Assembly: GCF_004362745.1 (NCBI RefSeq) | Contig: NZ_SNXY01000013.1 | Span: forward strand, 62,001 to 126,000 | Length of the DNA stretch: 64,000 nucleotides | Direction: 5' to 3' | Source of the DNA: Oharaeibacter diazotrophicus | Lineage (GTDB): Bacteria > Pseudomonadota > Alphaproteobacteria > Rhizobiales > Pleomorphomonadaceae | In this document: positions 53,760-63,425 of the stretch, piece after piece | Layout: each line of letters starts with the position of its first letter | Numbering within the stretch: position 1 is the first letter of the stretch | The notes under the pieces: model-generated | Told to the model about the DNA's origin: nothing | Seen by the model: only the letters and a program-made list of their open reading frames with translations | The model's database searches: none | Position numbers and translations under genes: made by a program

Positions 53760-56700
53760 ATGGCCGCGCTCGCCGACCGCTTCAACCTGTCCCGCTGGGC
53801 GGTGACCCATCAGGCGCTGGTGCTGTTCCTGATCGTCGTGCTGTCGCTCGGCGGGCTCTACAGCTACGTCCGGCTCGGCCGCGCCGAGGATCCGTCCTTC
53901 ACCGTCAAGGTGATGGTGGTGTCGGCGGTCTGGCCCGGCGCCACCGCCGCCGAGATGGAGCGTCAGGTCGCCGACCCGATCGAGAAGACGCTGCAGGAGG
54001 TGCCGTATTTCGACAAGGTGCGCACCTATTCGCGCGCCGGGCAGAGCTACCTGCAGCTGACGCTGAAGGATTCCACCCCGCCGGCCGCCGTCGCCGACGT
54101 CTGGTACCAGGTCCGGAAGCGCGTCGGCGACCTCGCCTCGAGCCTGCCCGCCGGCGTCCTCGGCCCCTTCTTCAACGACGAGTTCGGCGACGTCGACAGC
54201 GCGCTCTACATGCTGCGCGGCGACGGCGTCGACATGCGCGCCCTGAAGGACGAGGCCGAGGCGATCCGCCAGCGTCTCCTGCGCGTGCCCGCCGTCGAGA
54301 AGGTCCGCTTCTACGGCACGCGCGACGAGAAGATCTTCGTCGAGTTCAGCCACGAGAAGCTCGCCTCGCTCGGGATCGCGCCGTCGGCGATCTTCGCCGG
54401 CATCGCCGCCCAGAACGACATGACGCCGGCCGGCTCCATCGACACCGACACCGACCGCGTCAACCTGCGCGTCTCCGGCGCGCTCGACGGGGTCGAGGCG
54501 GTGGCGGCGGTGCCGGTGACCGCCGGCGGCACCACCTTCCGCCTCGGCGACATCGCCACCGTCCGCCGCGGCTACCAGGACCCCGCGTCCTACGTTGTGC
54601 GCCACGAGGGCCGGCCGGCGCTCGCCATCGGCGTCGTCATGGCAGACGGCGCCAACATCCTCACCCTCGGCGAGGACCTCTCGACCGCGCTCGACGAGAT
54701 CCGCGCCGACCTGCCGCTCGGCTTCGAGATCGCCAAGGTCGCCGACCAGCCGCAGGTGGTCGAGGAGAGCGTCGGCGAGTTCGTCCGCGTCTTCGTCGAG
54801 GCGCTGGTGATCGTGCTCGCGGTCAGCTTCCTGTCGCTCGGCTGGCGCGTCGGCATCGTGGTGGCGCTCGCGGTGCCGCTGGTGCTCGCGGTGGTGATGA
54901 TCCTGCTCGACATGCTCGGCATGAGCCTCGAGCGGATCACGCTCGGCGCGCTGATCATCGCGCTCGGCCTCTTGGTCGACGACGCCATCATCGCGGTCGA
55001 GATGATGGTGGTGAAGATGGAGGAGGGCCACGGCCGGCTCGAGGCCGCCACCTTCGCCTGGAGCTCGACCGCCTTCCCGATGCTGACCGGCACGCTCGTC
55101 ACCGCCGCCGGCTTCCTGCCGGTCGGCTTCGCCAAGTCGAGCGCGGGCGAATACGCGGGCGGCATCTTCTGGGTCGTCGGCATCGCGCTGGTGGCGTCCT
55201 GGGTGGTGGCGGTGGTGTTCACGCCCTATCTCGGCGCCAAGCTGCTGCCGGCGGTGAAGCACCACGGCGGCGGCGGGCACGACGCCCATGACGGCCGGGC
55301 CTACCGCGCCATGCGGGCGGTCGTCGGGTGGTGCGTCGACCACCGGATCCTGGTGGTGGTGCTGACGCTGGCGCTGTTCGCCTCCTCGATCGTCGCCTTC
55401 GGCCACGTCCAGCAGCAGTTCTTCCCGAACTCGCCGCGTCCGGAGCTGACCGCCGAGGTGCGCCTGCCCGAGGGCGCCTCCTTCGCCGCCACCGACGCGG
55501 CCATGAAGAAGCTCGAGGCGGTGGTCGCCGCCGACGACGAGGTGCGCACCTACACCGCCTATGTCGGCGGCGGCGCGCCGCGCTGGTTCATGGCGGCCAA
55601 TCCGGAGCTGCCGAAGCCGAACTACGGCATCGTCGTGCTCTACGCCAAGGGCCCCGAGGCGCGCGACCGGGTCAAGGCGCGGCTGGAGGCCTGGGCCGAC
55701 GCCGGCAACCTGCCGGAGGCGCGGCTGCGCGTCAGCGAGCTCGTGCTCGGCCCGCCGGTCGGCTATCCGGTGCAGTTCCGGGTGATCGGGCCCGACCCGC
55801 TCGAGGTCCGCCGCATCGCCTACGAGGTCCGCGACCGCGTCGCCGCCGACCGCGACACCGTCGGCGCCAACCTCGACTGGAACGAACAGGCCAAGGTCGT
55901 CCGCCTCGTCGTCGACCAGGATCGCGCCCGCGCCCTCGGCCTCACCCCGCAGTCGATCGCGCGGACGCTGGCGACGCTGCTCAGCGGCTACGAGGTGACC
56001 GCCGTGCGCGACGGCATCGAAAGCGTCGGCGTCGTCGCCCGCGCCGTCGACGCCGAACGGCTCGACCTCGACGGCCTGCCGAGCCTGACCGTCACCGCCG
56101 CCGACGGCCTCGCGGTGCCGTTGTCCCAGGTCGCGCGGCTCGACTACGGCCACGAGGAGCCGATCCTGTGGCGGCAGAACCGCGACACGCTGATCACCGT
56201 GCGCGCCGACGTCGTCGCCGGCGTGCAGCCGCCCGACGTCTCGGCCCGGATCGCGCCGACGCTGCAGCCGGTGATCGACGCGCTCCCCGTCGGCTACCGC
56301 ATCGAGACCGGCGGCTCGATCGAGGAGAGCGCCAAGGCCAACCAGGCCCTCGGCGCGGTGTTCCCGGTGATGATCCTCGCCATGTTGACGCTGCTGATGA
56401 TCCAGCTGCAGAGCTTCGGCAAGCTGGCGCTGGTGTTCTCGACCGCGCCGCTCGGCCTGATCGGCGCCGCCTACGGCCTGCTGCTCGGCGACCGTCCGTT
56501 CGGCTTCGTCGCCATCCTCGGCGTGATCGCGCTCGCCGGCATGATCATGCGCAACACCGTGATCCTGGTCGACCAGATCGCCCACGACCTCGACGCCGGC
56601 GCCGATCCGTTCGACGCGGTGGTCGGCGCCACCGTGCGCCGGGCCCGCCCGGTGGTGCTGACGGCGCTCGCCGCCATCCTCGCCATGATCCCGCTGTCGG

Positions 56701-56939
56701 AAAACGTGTTCTGGGGGCCGATGGCGGTCGCGATCATGGGCGGCCTCGCGGTCGCGACCCTCCTGACGCTGCTGTTCGTGCCGGCGCTCTACGCCCTCGC
56801 CTTCCGGATCCGCAGGCCGAAGCCCGTGGTGGCGGAGCCCGCCCCGGCGATCCCGTCGGCGGCCGTGGCGACTCGCGAGGCGCCGTCCGTCCAGCGGCCC
56901 GCGCTCCCGCTCGGCGCGGCGCCGCTCCCGGCGGAGTGA
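53760..56939 (+). CDS. RND-family efflux pump permease
   Basis: A 1059-residue proton-driven pump of the AcrB-related RND superfamily with twelve membrane segments and two large periplasmic loops. The first segment is about residues 20-40 and the proton-relay pair is the double Asp in ALGLLVDDAIIAVEMM (fourth segment). The sequence family (short N-terminus, SRWAVTHQALVLFLI) differs from AcrB itself and is nearer the HAE1-like pumps of environmental bacteria. A C-terminal Pro/Ala-rich tail follows the last helix. Cargo is unknown; organic toxicants or plant phenolics are typical. Confidence 0.9.
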   Translation: MAALADRFNLSRWAVTHQALVLFLIVVLSLGGLYSYVRLGRAEDPSFTVKVMVVSAVWPGATAAEMERQVADPIEKTLQEVPYFDKVRTYSRAGQSYLQLTLKDSTPPAAVADVWYQVRKRVGDLASSLPAGVLGPFFNDEFGDVDSALYMLRGDGVDMRALKDEAEAIRQRLLRVPAVEKVRFYGTRDEKIFVEFSHEKLASLGIAPSAIFAGIAAQNDMTPAGSIDTDTDRVNLRVSGALDGVEAVAAVPVTAGGTTFRLGDIATVRRGYQDPASYVVRHEGRPALAIGVVMADGANILTLGEDLSTALDEIRADLPLGFEIAKVADQPQVVEESVGEFVRVFVEALVIVLAVSFLSLGWRVGIVVALAVPLVLAVVMILLDMLGMSLERITLGALIIALGLLVDDAIIAVEMMVVKMEEGHGRLEAATFAWSSTAFPMLTGTLVTAAGFLPVGFAKSSAGEYAGGIFWVVGIALVASWVVAVVFTPYLGAKLLPAVKHHGGGGHDAHDGRAYRAMRAVVGWCVDHRILVVVLTLALFASSIVAFGHVQQQFFPNSPRPELTAEVRLPEGASFAATDAAMKKLEAVVAADDEVRTYTAYVGGGAPRWFMAANPELPKPNYGIVVLYAKGPEARDRVKARLEAWADAGNLPEARLRVSELVLGPPVGYPVQFRVIGPDPLEVRRIAYEVRDRVAADRDTVGANLDWNEQAKVVRLVVDQDRARALGLTPQSIARTLATLLSGYEVTAVRDGIESVGVVARAVDAERLDLDGLPSLTVTAADGLAVPLSQVARLDYGHEEPILWRQNRDTLITVRADVVAGVQPPDVSARIAPTLQPVIDALPVGYRIETGGSIEESAKANQALGAVFPVMILAMLTLLMIQLQSFGKLALVFSTAPLGLIGAAYGLLLGDRPFGFVAILGVIALAGMIMRNTVILVDQIAHDLDAGADPFDAVVGATVRRARPVVLTALAAILAMIPLSENVFWGPMAVAIMGGLAVATLLTLLFVPALYALAFRIRRPKPVVAEPAPAIPSAAVATREAPSVQRPALPLGAAPLPAE

Positions 56940-57053
56940 GCCGCCCGCATCCCGCTCCGTCGTCCGGCCTCCCCCGAGCCGGACGAAGGGCCGGCCGGCC
57001 GCGTCCCACCGCGGTCGGCCGGCACATCACGGAGAAGCCTTCTCGCGACGCCC

Positions 57054-57076
57054 CCTTCTCCCCTTGCGGGAGAAGG
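57054..57076. repeat. REP-like hairpin after the RND gene
   Basis: CCTTCTCCC (57054-57062) and GGGAGAAGG (57068-57076) around CTTGC, the same core as the elements at 257 and 8652. It lies between the convergent RND (+) and iolB (-) genes and may serve both as terminator. Confidence 0.65.
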
Positions 57077-57091
57077 ACTCCCGTCCCGCTC

Positions 57092-57910
57092 TCACCGCCC
57101 CGCCGGCGTGCCCAGCCCGGTGAACAGCCAGGCGTGCTCCGGCGCGTTGTGGAACTTCCAGACCCGCTTCGGACCGGCCATGACGTTGAGATACCAGCTG
57201 TCGTAGCCGTGCAGGGTCGCGACCGGGTGGTAGCCGCGCGGCACCAGGACCACGTCGCCGTCCTCCACCGCCATCGTCTCGTCGAGGTCGCGGGCGTCGG
57301 TGTAGACGCGCTGGACCGCGAACCCCTGGGGCGGGTTCAGGCGGTGGTAGTAAGTTTCCTCGAGGTAGCTCTCGTTCGGCAGGTCGTCGACGTCGTGCTT
57401 GTGCGGCGGATAGGACGAGGTGTTGCCGCCCGGCGTCACCACCTCCACCACCAGCAGCGAATGCGCCGCGCCGTCGTCCTCGGGCATGACGTTGGTGACG
57501 TGGCGGGTGTTGGAGCCCTGGCCGCGCACGATTTGCGGATGAGTGCCGGGCGGGATCAGGCGGGCCGGATGGTCGCCGCCGCCCGGCGCCGAGCACACCG
57601 CGATCTCGAGCGCGGTCTCGGCGGTCACCGCGTAGGACGAGCCGGCCGGCACGTAGACCGCGTGCGGCGACCCCTCGAAAGGACTCGTGCGGCCGCCGAC
57701 GACGCCGAAATCCTCGGCGCCGGCACGGATCCGCGCCAGCCCGGCCACCAGCACGAGGCAGACCTCGCGCCCGCCGGTGTCGGCGGCGATCGTCCCGCCC
57801 GGCTCCAGCCGGTGGACCTCGAAACCGACGTAGGCCCAGCCGGCGCTCTCCGGCGTCACGGCGTGGATGCGGCCGGTGCCGCCGGCGGGCTTGACGAGCA
57901 GGTCGGCCAT
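57092..57910 (-). CDS. iolB: 5-deoxy-glucuronate isomerase IolB
   Basis: A 272-residue double-cupin enzyme that converts 5-deoxy-D-glucuronate to 2-deoxy-5-keto-D-gluconate in myo-inositol breakdown. The IolB signature is plain: NTRHVTNVMPED, SSYPPHKHD with the metal-binding histidines, ETYYHRLNPPQGFAVQRVYTD, VLVPRGYHPVA and the closing YLNVMAG followed by W. GGAGGAC precedes the ATG. It is the last gene of the iolC-iolD-iolE-iolB series, 29 bases after iolE. Confidence 0.95.
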   Translation of the reverse strand: MADLLVKPAGGTGRIHAVTPESAGWAYVGFEVHRLEPGGTIAADTGGREVCLVLVAGLARIRAGAEDFGVVGGRTSPFEGSPHAVYVPAGSSYAVTAETALEIAVCSAPGGGDHPARLIPPGTHPQIVRGQGSNTRHVTNVMPEDDGAAHSLLVVEVVTPGGNTSSYPPHKHDVDDLPNESYLEETYYHRLNPPQGFAVQRVYTDARDLDETMAVEDGDVVLVPRGYHPVATLHGYDSWYLNVMAGPKRVWKFHNAPEHAWLFTGLGTPAGR

Positions 57911-57939
57911 GACGTCCTCCGGGGTCCAAGAGATCGCGA

Positions 57940-58836
57940 TCAGGCGTCGAGGCCGGCCTCGCGGGCCATCGCCTTCAGCGCCTTCAGGCCCATGCCCTGG
58001 TAGTGCAGCGGGTTGCGCACTGACGGGTCCTGCTCGGCCTCGATCACCAGCCAGCCGGAGTAACCATGCGCGGCGGCCTCCTTCAATACCGGCGCGAAGT
58101 CGACGCAGCCCTCCGGGTCGCCCGGCACGGTGAAGACGCCGCGGCGCACGCCCTCGAGGAAGGACAGGCCCTCGGCCCGCACCGTCGCCATCACGTCCGG
58201 CCGGATGTTCTTGGCGTGGATGTGGGCGACGCGGTGCATGTGCTTGCGGGCGAGCCGGGTGGGGTCGCCGCCGCCGAAGGTGGCGTGGCCGGTGTCGAGC
58301 AGCAGGTGGGTCGCCGGACCGGTCATCGCCATGAAGCGGTCGATCTCTTCCTCGCTCTCGATCACCGTGCCCATGTGGTGGTGGTAGACCAACGTGATCC
58401 CCTGCGCGGCGGCGAAGGCGGCGAGCGCCTCGATGCCGTCCGTCAGGCGGGTCCATTCGGCGTCGGTCATGCGCGGGCGATCGTTGACGGCGACGGCGTC
58501 GTTGCCGTGGACGGTGTTGGAGCATTCGCAGGTGATGATGCGGTTCGAGCCGGCCGCCTTCAGCATGTCGAGGAAGACCTGCATCGCCGCCTTCTCGGTC
58601 TCCAGGTCGTCGACCAGGAGGTTGGTCGAGTGCCAGCCGGAGACGAAGCGCAGGCCGTAGGCGCCGAGCCGCTCCTTCAGCGCGTGGCCGTCGTCCGGCA
58701 TCTTGTGGCCCTTCTCGATGCCGTCGAAGCCGATGGTGCGGCAGTCGGCGAGGCAGTCGTCCAGGCTGATGTGGGCGCCGATGGTCCGGTCGTCGTCGTT
58801 GGACCAGGCGATGGGGTTGGTGCCGTAGAGGATCAT
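57940..58836 (-). CDS. iolE: Inosose dehydratase IolE
   Basis: A 298-residue xylose-isomerase-like TIM-barrel enzyme that removes water from 2-keto-myo-inositol to give the diketone used by IolD. Family motifs: the N-terminal [34 protein letters not shown], the [12 protein letters not shown] strand and HIHAKNIRP, which together supply the metal ligands (Glu, Asp, His, Glu). It lies 28 bases downstream of iolD on the minus strand, so both are in one operon. Confidence 0.95.
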   Translation of the reverse strand: MILYGTNPIAWSNDDDRTIGAHISLDDCLADCRTIGFDGIEKGHKMPDDGHALKERLGAYGLRFVSGWHSTNLLVDDLETEKAAMQVFLDMLKAAGSNRIITCECSNTVHGNDAVAVNDRPRMTDAEWTRLTDGIEALAAFAAAQGITLVYHHHMGTVIESEEEIDRFMAMTGPATHLLLDTGHATFGGGDPTRLARKHMHRVAHIHAKNIRPDVMATVRAEGLSFLEGVRRGVFTVPGDPEGCVDFAPVLKEAAAHGYSGWLVIEAEQDPSVRNPLHYQGMGLKALKAMAREAGLDA

Positions 58837-58864
58837 GGCGAGGGGACTCGTCGGGAGGAGGGAA

Positions 58865-60691
58865 TCAGGCGTCCGCGCGGTCGGCGAGGGCCGCTTCGTA
58901 GCGGGCGCGGGCGGCGGCGAGTTCGGGCCGGGTGCCGACCTCGGGCACCGCGACGTCCCACCAGTGGCCGCCGACGTCGGTGCCGGTCTTCGGGTCGGTG
59001 TCGATCACAATCACCGTCGGCACGCGGCGGCCGCGGGCGGCGACGATCTCGGCCTCGAGCGCGGCGATGCCGTCGGCCTTGACCGCGTGCGCGCCCATCG
59101 ACCCGGCGTGGGCGACGAAGTCGATCGCCGGCTGGGTCTCGACCCGGCAATTCTCGTAGAGATTGTTGAAGGGGGCGCCGCCGGTGGCGAGCTGCAGGCG
59201 CGAGATGCAACCGTAGCCGCGGTTGTCGGTGAGCACCACGGTGAAGGGCACGCCGAGCATGACCGCGGTGGCGAGCTCGGAATTGGCCATCATGTAGCTG
59301 CCGTCGCCGACGAAGCAGATCACCTCGACCTCGGGCCGGGCGAGCGCGATGCCGAGCGCGCCGGCGATCTCGTAGCCCATGCAGGAATAGCCGTATTCCA
59401 TGTGGTAACCGTTCGGCACGGCGTTCCACAGCACTTGCAGCGCGCCCGGCATGGTGCCGGCGGCGCAGGTGACGAGCGTGTCGGGCCCGGCCCGGCGCTG
59501 CACCGCGCCGATCACCTCGGCGTCGGTCGGCAGCGCGTTGCCGGCCGCCGGCGCCGCCTTGACCGCGGCGATCGCCTCGAACCAGCGCGTGCGCAGGCTG
59601 CCGTCGGGTTCGGCGAAGCGATGGTCGCCGAGGCCGGCCGAGAGCCGCTCCAGCGCCACCTTGGCGTCGGCGACGAGGCCGATGGCGCCGTGCTTGCCGG
59701 CGTCGAACGGGGCGACGTTGATCGAGACCAGCCGGCGCGCCGGGTTGCGGAACAGCGACCACGACCCGGTGGTGAAATCCTGGAAGCGGGTGCCGACGCC
59801 GACGACGAGGTCGGCCTCGGCGCAGATCGCGTTGGCGGCGGCCGAGCCGGTGACGCCCGGCGAGCCGAAGTTGAGCGGATCGTCCCAGCCGAGCGCCGCC
59901 TTGCCTGCCTGCGTCTCGACCACCGGAATGCGGTGGCGGGCGGCGAAGGCGGCGAGCGTCGCCTCGGCGCCCGAGTAGAGCACGCCACCGCCCGAGACCA
60001 GCACCGGCCGCTCGGCCGCCTTCAGGGCGGCGAGCACGTCGGCGAGTTCGGCGGCGTCCGGTTCCGGCCGGCGGATCCGCCAGACCTTCGGCTCGAAGAA
60101 GCGCTCGGGCCAGTCGAAGGCCTCGGCCTGGACGTCCTGGCAGAAGGCGAGGGTGACCGGGCCGCAGGCGACCGGGTCGGTCATCACCTGGAGCGCGCGC
60201 GGCAGCGCGGAGAGCAGCTGCTCGGGCCGCACGATCCGGTCGAAGTAGCGGCTGACCGGGCGGAAGCAGTCGTTGGCGCTGACGGTGCCGTCGCCGAAGT
60301 CCTCGACCTGCTGCAGCACCGGATCGGGCGCGCGGTTGGCGAAGACGTCGCCGGGGATGAACAGCACCGGCAGGCGGTTGACGTGGGCGAGGGCGGCGGC
60401 GGTCACCATGTTGGTGGCGCCGGGGCCGATCGAGGAGGTCACGGCCATCGCCTTCCGGCGCCGCATCGTCTTGGCGTAGGCGATCGCGGCGTGGGCCATG
60501 GTCTGCTCGTTCTGGCCACGCCATGTCGGCAGGGCGTCGCCGATGCCGTGCAGGGCCTCGCCGATGCCGGCGACGTTGCCATGGCCGAAGATCGCCCAGA
60601 CGCCCTCGACGAAGCGCCCGCCGTCCTCGGTGCGCTGCGCCGCGAGCCAGCGCACCATCGCCTGGGCGGCGGTCAGTCGAACGGTTGCCAT
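58865..60691 (-). CDS. iolD: 3D-(3,5/4)-trihydroxycyclohexane-1,2-dione hydrolase IolD
   Basis: A 608-residue thiamine-diphosphate enzyme that opens the inositol ring to 5-deoxy-glucuronate. The N-terminal [42 protein letters not shown] segment, the mid-domain, and the ThDP motif GDGSYMM with the Asn about 24 residues on are all standard. ATG at 60691 follows GAGAGGACC; in-frame codons upstream fall in the intergenic repeat and were ignored. It stands 180 bases from iolC, a gap that holds a copy of the second repeat family. Confidence 0.94.
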   Translation of the reverse strand: MATVRLTAAQAMVRWLAAQRTEDGGRFVEGVWAIFGHGNVAGIGEALHGIGDALPTWRGQNEQTMAHAAIAYAKTMRRRKAMAVTSSIGPGATNMVTAAALAHVNRLPVLFIPGDVFANRAPDPVLQQVEDFGDGTVSANDCFRPVSRYFDRIVRPEQLLSALPRALQVMTDPVACGPVTLAFCQDVQAEAFDWPERFFEPKVWRIRRPEPDAAELADVLAALKAAERPVLVSGGGVLYSGAEATLAAFAARHRIPVVETQAGKAALGWDDPLNFGSPGVTGSAAANAICAEADLVVGVGTRFQDFTTGSWSLFRNPARRLVSINVAPFDAGKHGAIGLVADAKVALERLSAGLGDHRFAEPDGSLRTRWFEAIAAVKAAPAAGNALPTDAEVIGAVQRRAGPDTLVTCAAGTMPGALQVLWNAVPNGYHMEYGYSCMGYEIAGALGIALARPEVEVICFVGDGSYMMANSELATAVMLGVPFTVVLTDNRGYGCISRLQLATGGAPFNNLYENCRVETQPAIDFVAHAGSMGAHAVKADGIAALEAEIVAARGRRVPTVIVIDTDPKTGTDVGGHWWDVAVPEVGTRPELAAARARYEAALADRADA

Positions 60692-60755
60692 GGTCCTCTC
60701 CCTCCGCCCGCGGTCTCGGCGCCGCGGCTCGATCCAAGTGGTGCCATACCTCGTT

Positions 60756-60785
60756 CGTGAAGTCCCGACGTGTCGGGACTTCACG
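60756..60785. repeat. Perfect 14-bp-arm palindrome, second repeat family
   Basis: CGTGAAGTCCCGAC and GTCGGGACTTCACG surround a GT centre. The sequence continues GAGGTTTCGGCC; read on the minus strand this matches the copy at 35185-35222. It sits in the iolC-iolD gap, where a strong hairpin in the transcript could change the relative expression of the two genes. Confidence 0.75.
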
Positions 60786-60871
60786 AGGTTTCGGCCTTTC
60801 GGCCGGCGCCCGGTCGGGCGCTTCTCGCCCGCAAAGTTCCGACCACGGGTCGGAACCCTGCGCGCTCGGTG

Positions 60872-62782
60872 TCACGCCGCGCGCGGCCGTGCCAGTCCGT
60901 TCCAGGCCTCGACCAGAGTCCCGAAGCGGGCGGCCATGTCGGCCACCGCCGCGGCGTCGTCGATGTCGCCGGCGAGCCAGCGCGCCGCCGCGTCGGCGAA
61001 GATGGTGCGCCCGACCGCGAAGCCCTTGACCAGCGGGCTGACCCGGGCGGCCCGGAAGGCGGCGACCAGATCCTCCTCCGGGGCCTCGAGGCCGAGCAGC
61101 AGGATGCCGCGGCAGTAGGGGTCGCCGGCGCGGATCGCCGCCTCGATCCGGGTCCAGGCGGCGGGGTCGGCCTGCGGCTCGAGCTTCCACCAGTCCGGCT
61201 GGATGCCGAGGTCGTAGAGCCGGCGGATCACGCTCGCCACCGTGTCCTCACCGAGGGCGCCGTGCTTGCCGGCGATGATCTCGACCAGGAGTTCGCGCCC
61301 GACCGTGCGGGCGGCGTCGGCGAGGCGCAGCAGTTCGCGCTCCTGGCGCGCCTTCAGCTCGGCCGGGTCGTCCGGGTGGTAGAAGCACAGGCACTTCACC
61401 GTGTGCCCCACCGGCCATTCCGTCAGGTGGCTGCCGAGGTCGGGCAACTGGTCGAAGTCGAGCGGACGCGAGCCGGGCTTCTCGACCGGCCGGCCGATCC
61501 AGAAACCGTGGCGGGCGGCGGCGAACAGCGCCTTGCGGCCGTGGGTGCCGTCGATCAGCATGCCGAAGCCGGCCCGCCCGCGCGCCACCCGGGCCGCCGC
61601 CTCGACGGCGAGCAGCTTGAAGTCGGCGATGCGCTCGCGCGGCGCGCCCAGGCGGTCGGCGACCTCCTCGAGCTGGATCCGGTGGTCGATCGCCAGCGCC
61701 ACGAGGCCGTCGGTCTGCGGTCGCCGTGTCGTCGCCCAGTGCAGGTGGGCGAGGTCGGCGTCCTTGCGCAGCGCCCGGTGCGGGCTGCCGTTCCCGAGGA
61801 AGTGCGACAGCTCGGCGAAGGTCGGGTATTCCGGCGAGCACAACAGGCGCGACACCGCGAAGGCGCCGCAGGCGTTGGCCCAGGTCGCGGCCGTCGCAAG
61901 GTCCTCGCCGCCGAGCCAGCCGCGCAGGAAGCCGGACATGAAGGCGTCGCCGGCGCCGAGCACGTTGTAGACCTCGATCGGGAAGCCGCGGCCGACGATG
62001 CCGTCCTCGAGGTCGTCGGGGATGGCGCCGTCGTAGACGATGCAGCCCATCGCCCCGCGCTTCAGCACGATGGTGGCGTCCGAGACCGCGCGGATCGCCT
62101 TCAGGCTGGCGGCGACGTCGCCGGCGCCGGTGGCGATCATGATCTCCTCTTCGGTGCCGACCACGAGGTCGCAGTCGGGCAGCACCGCGGCGAGCCGCTC
62201 GGAGACGGCAGCGGAGGCGACGTAGCGCTCGAAGCCGGCGTCGTGGCCGGCGAGGCCCCAGAGGTTGGGCCGGTAGTCGACGTCGAACACCACCTTGGCG
62301 CCGTGCGCCCGGGCGAGCCGGATCGCCTTCCGCTGCGCCGCCTCGGCGGCCGGCCTGGAGAAGTGGGTGCCGGTGACGACGATCGCCCGGGTCGAGGCGA
62401 TCAGCGCCTCGTCGACGTCGCCCTCGTCGAGCGCCATGTCGGCGCAGTCGGAACGGTAGAAGATCATCGGGCTGACGCCCTCGTCCTCGACGGCGAGCAG
62501 GACGAGCGCGGTGAGGCGGGCCGGGTCGACCGCCACGCCGGCGGTCGCGACACCCTCGCGGGCGAGCTGCTCGCGCACGAACCGGCCCATCTGCTCGGCG
62601 CCGACCCGGGTGACGAGGCCGGAGCGCAGGCCGAGCCGGGCGGTGCCGATCGCGATGTTGGCCGGGCAGCCGCCCACCGCCTTGGTGAAGGTCTGGGCGT
62701 CCTCGAGCCGGGAGCCGATCTGCTGGCCGTAGAGGTCGACGGAGCAGCGCCCGATCGCGACGACGTCGAGTGTCTTCGTCAT
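60872..62782 (-). CDS. iolC: IolC kinase fused to a DUF2090 aldolase-like domain
   Basis: A 636-residue two-part enzyme. Residues 1-320 are a PfkB/ribokinase-type 5-dehydro-2-deoxygluconokinase: AIGRCSVDLYGQQIG, GGCPANIAIG and the catalytic GAGDAF with Asp279. Residues about 325-636 form a DUF2090 domain with LAIDHRIQLEE, VKCLCFYHPDDP and LLLGLEAPEEDL, which in related fusions is taken to be the 5-dehydro-2-deoxyphosphogluconate aldolase (IolJ function). The fusion therefore covers phosphorylation and cleavage to dihydroxyacetone phosphate and malonate semialdehyde. First gene of the leftward iol series. Confidence 0.93.
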   Translation of the reverse strand: MTKTLDVVAIGRCSVDLYGQQIGSRLEDAQTFTKAVGGCPANIAIGTARLGLRSGLVTRVGAEQMGRFVREQLAREGVATAGVAVDPARLTALVLLAVEDEGVSPMIFYRSDCADMALDEGDVDEALIASTRAIVVTGTHFSRPAAEAAQRKAIRLARAHGAKVVFDVDYRPNLWGLAGHDAGFERYVASAAVSERLAAVLPDCDLVVGTEEEIMIATGAGDVAASLKAIRAVSDATIVLKRGAMGCIVYDGAIPDDLEDGIVGRGFPIEVYNVLGAGDAFMSGFLRGWLGGEDLATAATWANACGAFAVSRLLCSPEYPTFAELSHFLGNGSPHRALRKDADLAHLHWATTRRPQTDGLVALAIDHRIQLEEVADRLGAPRERIADFKLLAVEAAARVARGRAGFGMLIDGTHGRKALFAAARHGFWIGRPVEKPGSRPLDFDQLPDLGSHLTEWPVGHTVKCLCFYHPDDPAELKARQERELLRLADAARTVGRELLVEIIAGKHGALGEDTVASVIRRLYDLGIQPDWWKLEPQADPAAWTRIEAAIRAGDPYCRGILLLGLEAPEEDLVAAFRAARVSPLVKGFAVGRTIFADAAARWLAGDIDDAAAVADMAARFGTLVEAWNGLARPRAA

Positions 62783-62820
62783 GTCCCTCTCCCGCCCCCG
62801 CCGGCCGTGCCATCCGCGGG

Positions 62821-62849
62821 AATGAACCGCACATTTCCTTTAATGTCAA
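62821..62849 (-). promoter_or_regulatory. Predicted iolC promoter
   Basis: On the minus strand TTGACA (first base 62849), 17 bases and TTCATT (62826-62821), 39 bases ahead of the iolC start codon. Confidence 0.5.
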
Positions 62850-62852
62850 TGC

Positions 62853-62866
62853 AGAATGAAAATTCC
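62853..62866. promoter_or_regulatory. Imperfect IolR-type site before iolC
   Basis: AGAA-TGAAAA-TTCC differs at one base from the GGAA-N6-TTCC consensus known for rhizobial IolR. It lies just upstream of the predicted -35 box. Confidence 0.4.
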
Positions 62867-63042
62867 ATGTGGTGAAGGGGCGTGGCGGAGATCGCACGGG
62901 CCGGTGTGGCAGGGGATCGACGGCTGGGGACGAAGCCCCGCGCGACGAAGCGGAGGCGGTCGAGCCGGCCGCGGTCGCTCCTCCACTGCGCACCACGCAC
63001 CGCTCCCGCAGGCCGCCCTTCATCCTTGCCCGTAAACGGCAA

Positions 63043-63097
63043 TTCATCCTTCCCCTCAGGGGAAGGTGCCGAGCGGAGCGAGGCGGAAGGGGTCGCG
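63043..63097 (+). repeat. REP-like element in iol control region, copy 1
   Basis: TTCATCCTTCCCCTC-AGGGGAAGGTG, a GC-rich spacer, then GGAAGGGGTCG. Its inverted partner is at 63157-63205. Same general design as the CCTTCTCC elements but with a CCTTCCCC core. Confidence 0.75.
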
Positions 63098-63156
63098 ACG
63101 GACGACGGCAGGAGCCCGTTCCGCCCGTGACGTGCACCGGAGACCCCACGGAACCC

Positions 63157-63205
63157 CGACCCCTTCCGGCCCTTCGGGCCACCTTCCCCTGAGGGGAAGG
63201 ATGAA
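63157..63205 (-). repeat. REP-like element in iol control region, inverted copy
   Basis: Read on the minus strand it repeats TTCATCCTTCCCCTC-AGGGGAAGGTGG, a GGCCC/GGGCC mini-stem and GGAAGGGGTCG, matching the copy at 63043. Confidence 0.75.
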
Positions 63206-63290
63206 GGCCGCGCTGCGCTCCTCGGCGTCGTGCCGCGTTCCCGAGAGGACGGACGAACGTCGGTGTCGCCCCCCTCCTGCCGGCCCCCGC

Positions 63291-63318
63291 TTGACACCGC
63301 CGGAACCGGCGGAATAGT
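63291..63318 (+). promoter_or_regulatory. Predicted iolG promoter
   Basis: TTGACA (63291-63296), 16 bases and AATAGT (63313-63318). The spacer is itself a dyad, CCGCCGG-AA-CCGGCGG (63297-63312). The leader to the iolG start is about 100 bases. Confidence 0.55.
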
Positions 63319-63324
63319 GCTTCC
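63311..63324. promoter_or_regulatory. IolR-type operator over the iolG promoter
   Basis: GGAATAGTGCTTCC is an exact GGAA-N6-TTCC match, the palindrome reported for the IolR repressor of Sinorhizobium meliloti inositol genes. It covers the predicted -10 box, so a bound repressor would block transcription. Confidence 0.65.
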
Positions 63325-63425
63325 ATCGAACACCCGATCGGCATTTCCGTTCCGCTACGGTCCGTCGGGACCGCGGCCGGGCCGTCGGTTCGGCCCGGGA
63401 TGCGGGCGTTGCTGGAGAGGCCACC

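Larger units (their letters stand above)
62783..63425. other. Divergent iolC-iolG control region
   Basis: No gene is seen in these 643 bases. They hold the predicted iolC promoter (62821-62849) and an IolR-like half-match (62853-62866), an inverted pair of REP-like elements (63043-63097 and 63157-63205), and the predicted iolG promoter (63291-63318) with a perfect IolR-type site (63311-63324). Confidence 0.6.

Noticed and set aside
53556-56585. Minus-strand frame of about 1000 codons opposite the RND pump
   Set aside because: Antisense shadow rich in Asp, His, Arg and Gly; the plus strand encodes an unmistakable RND permease.
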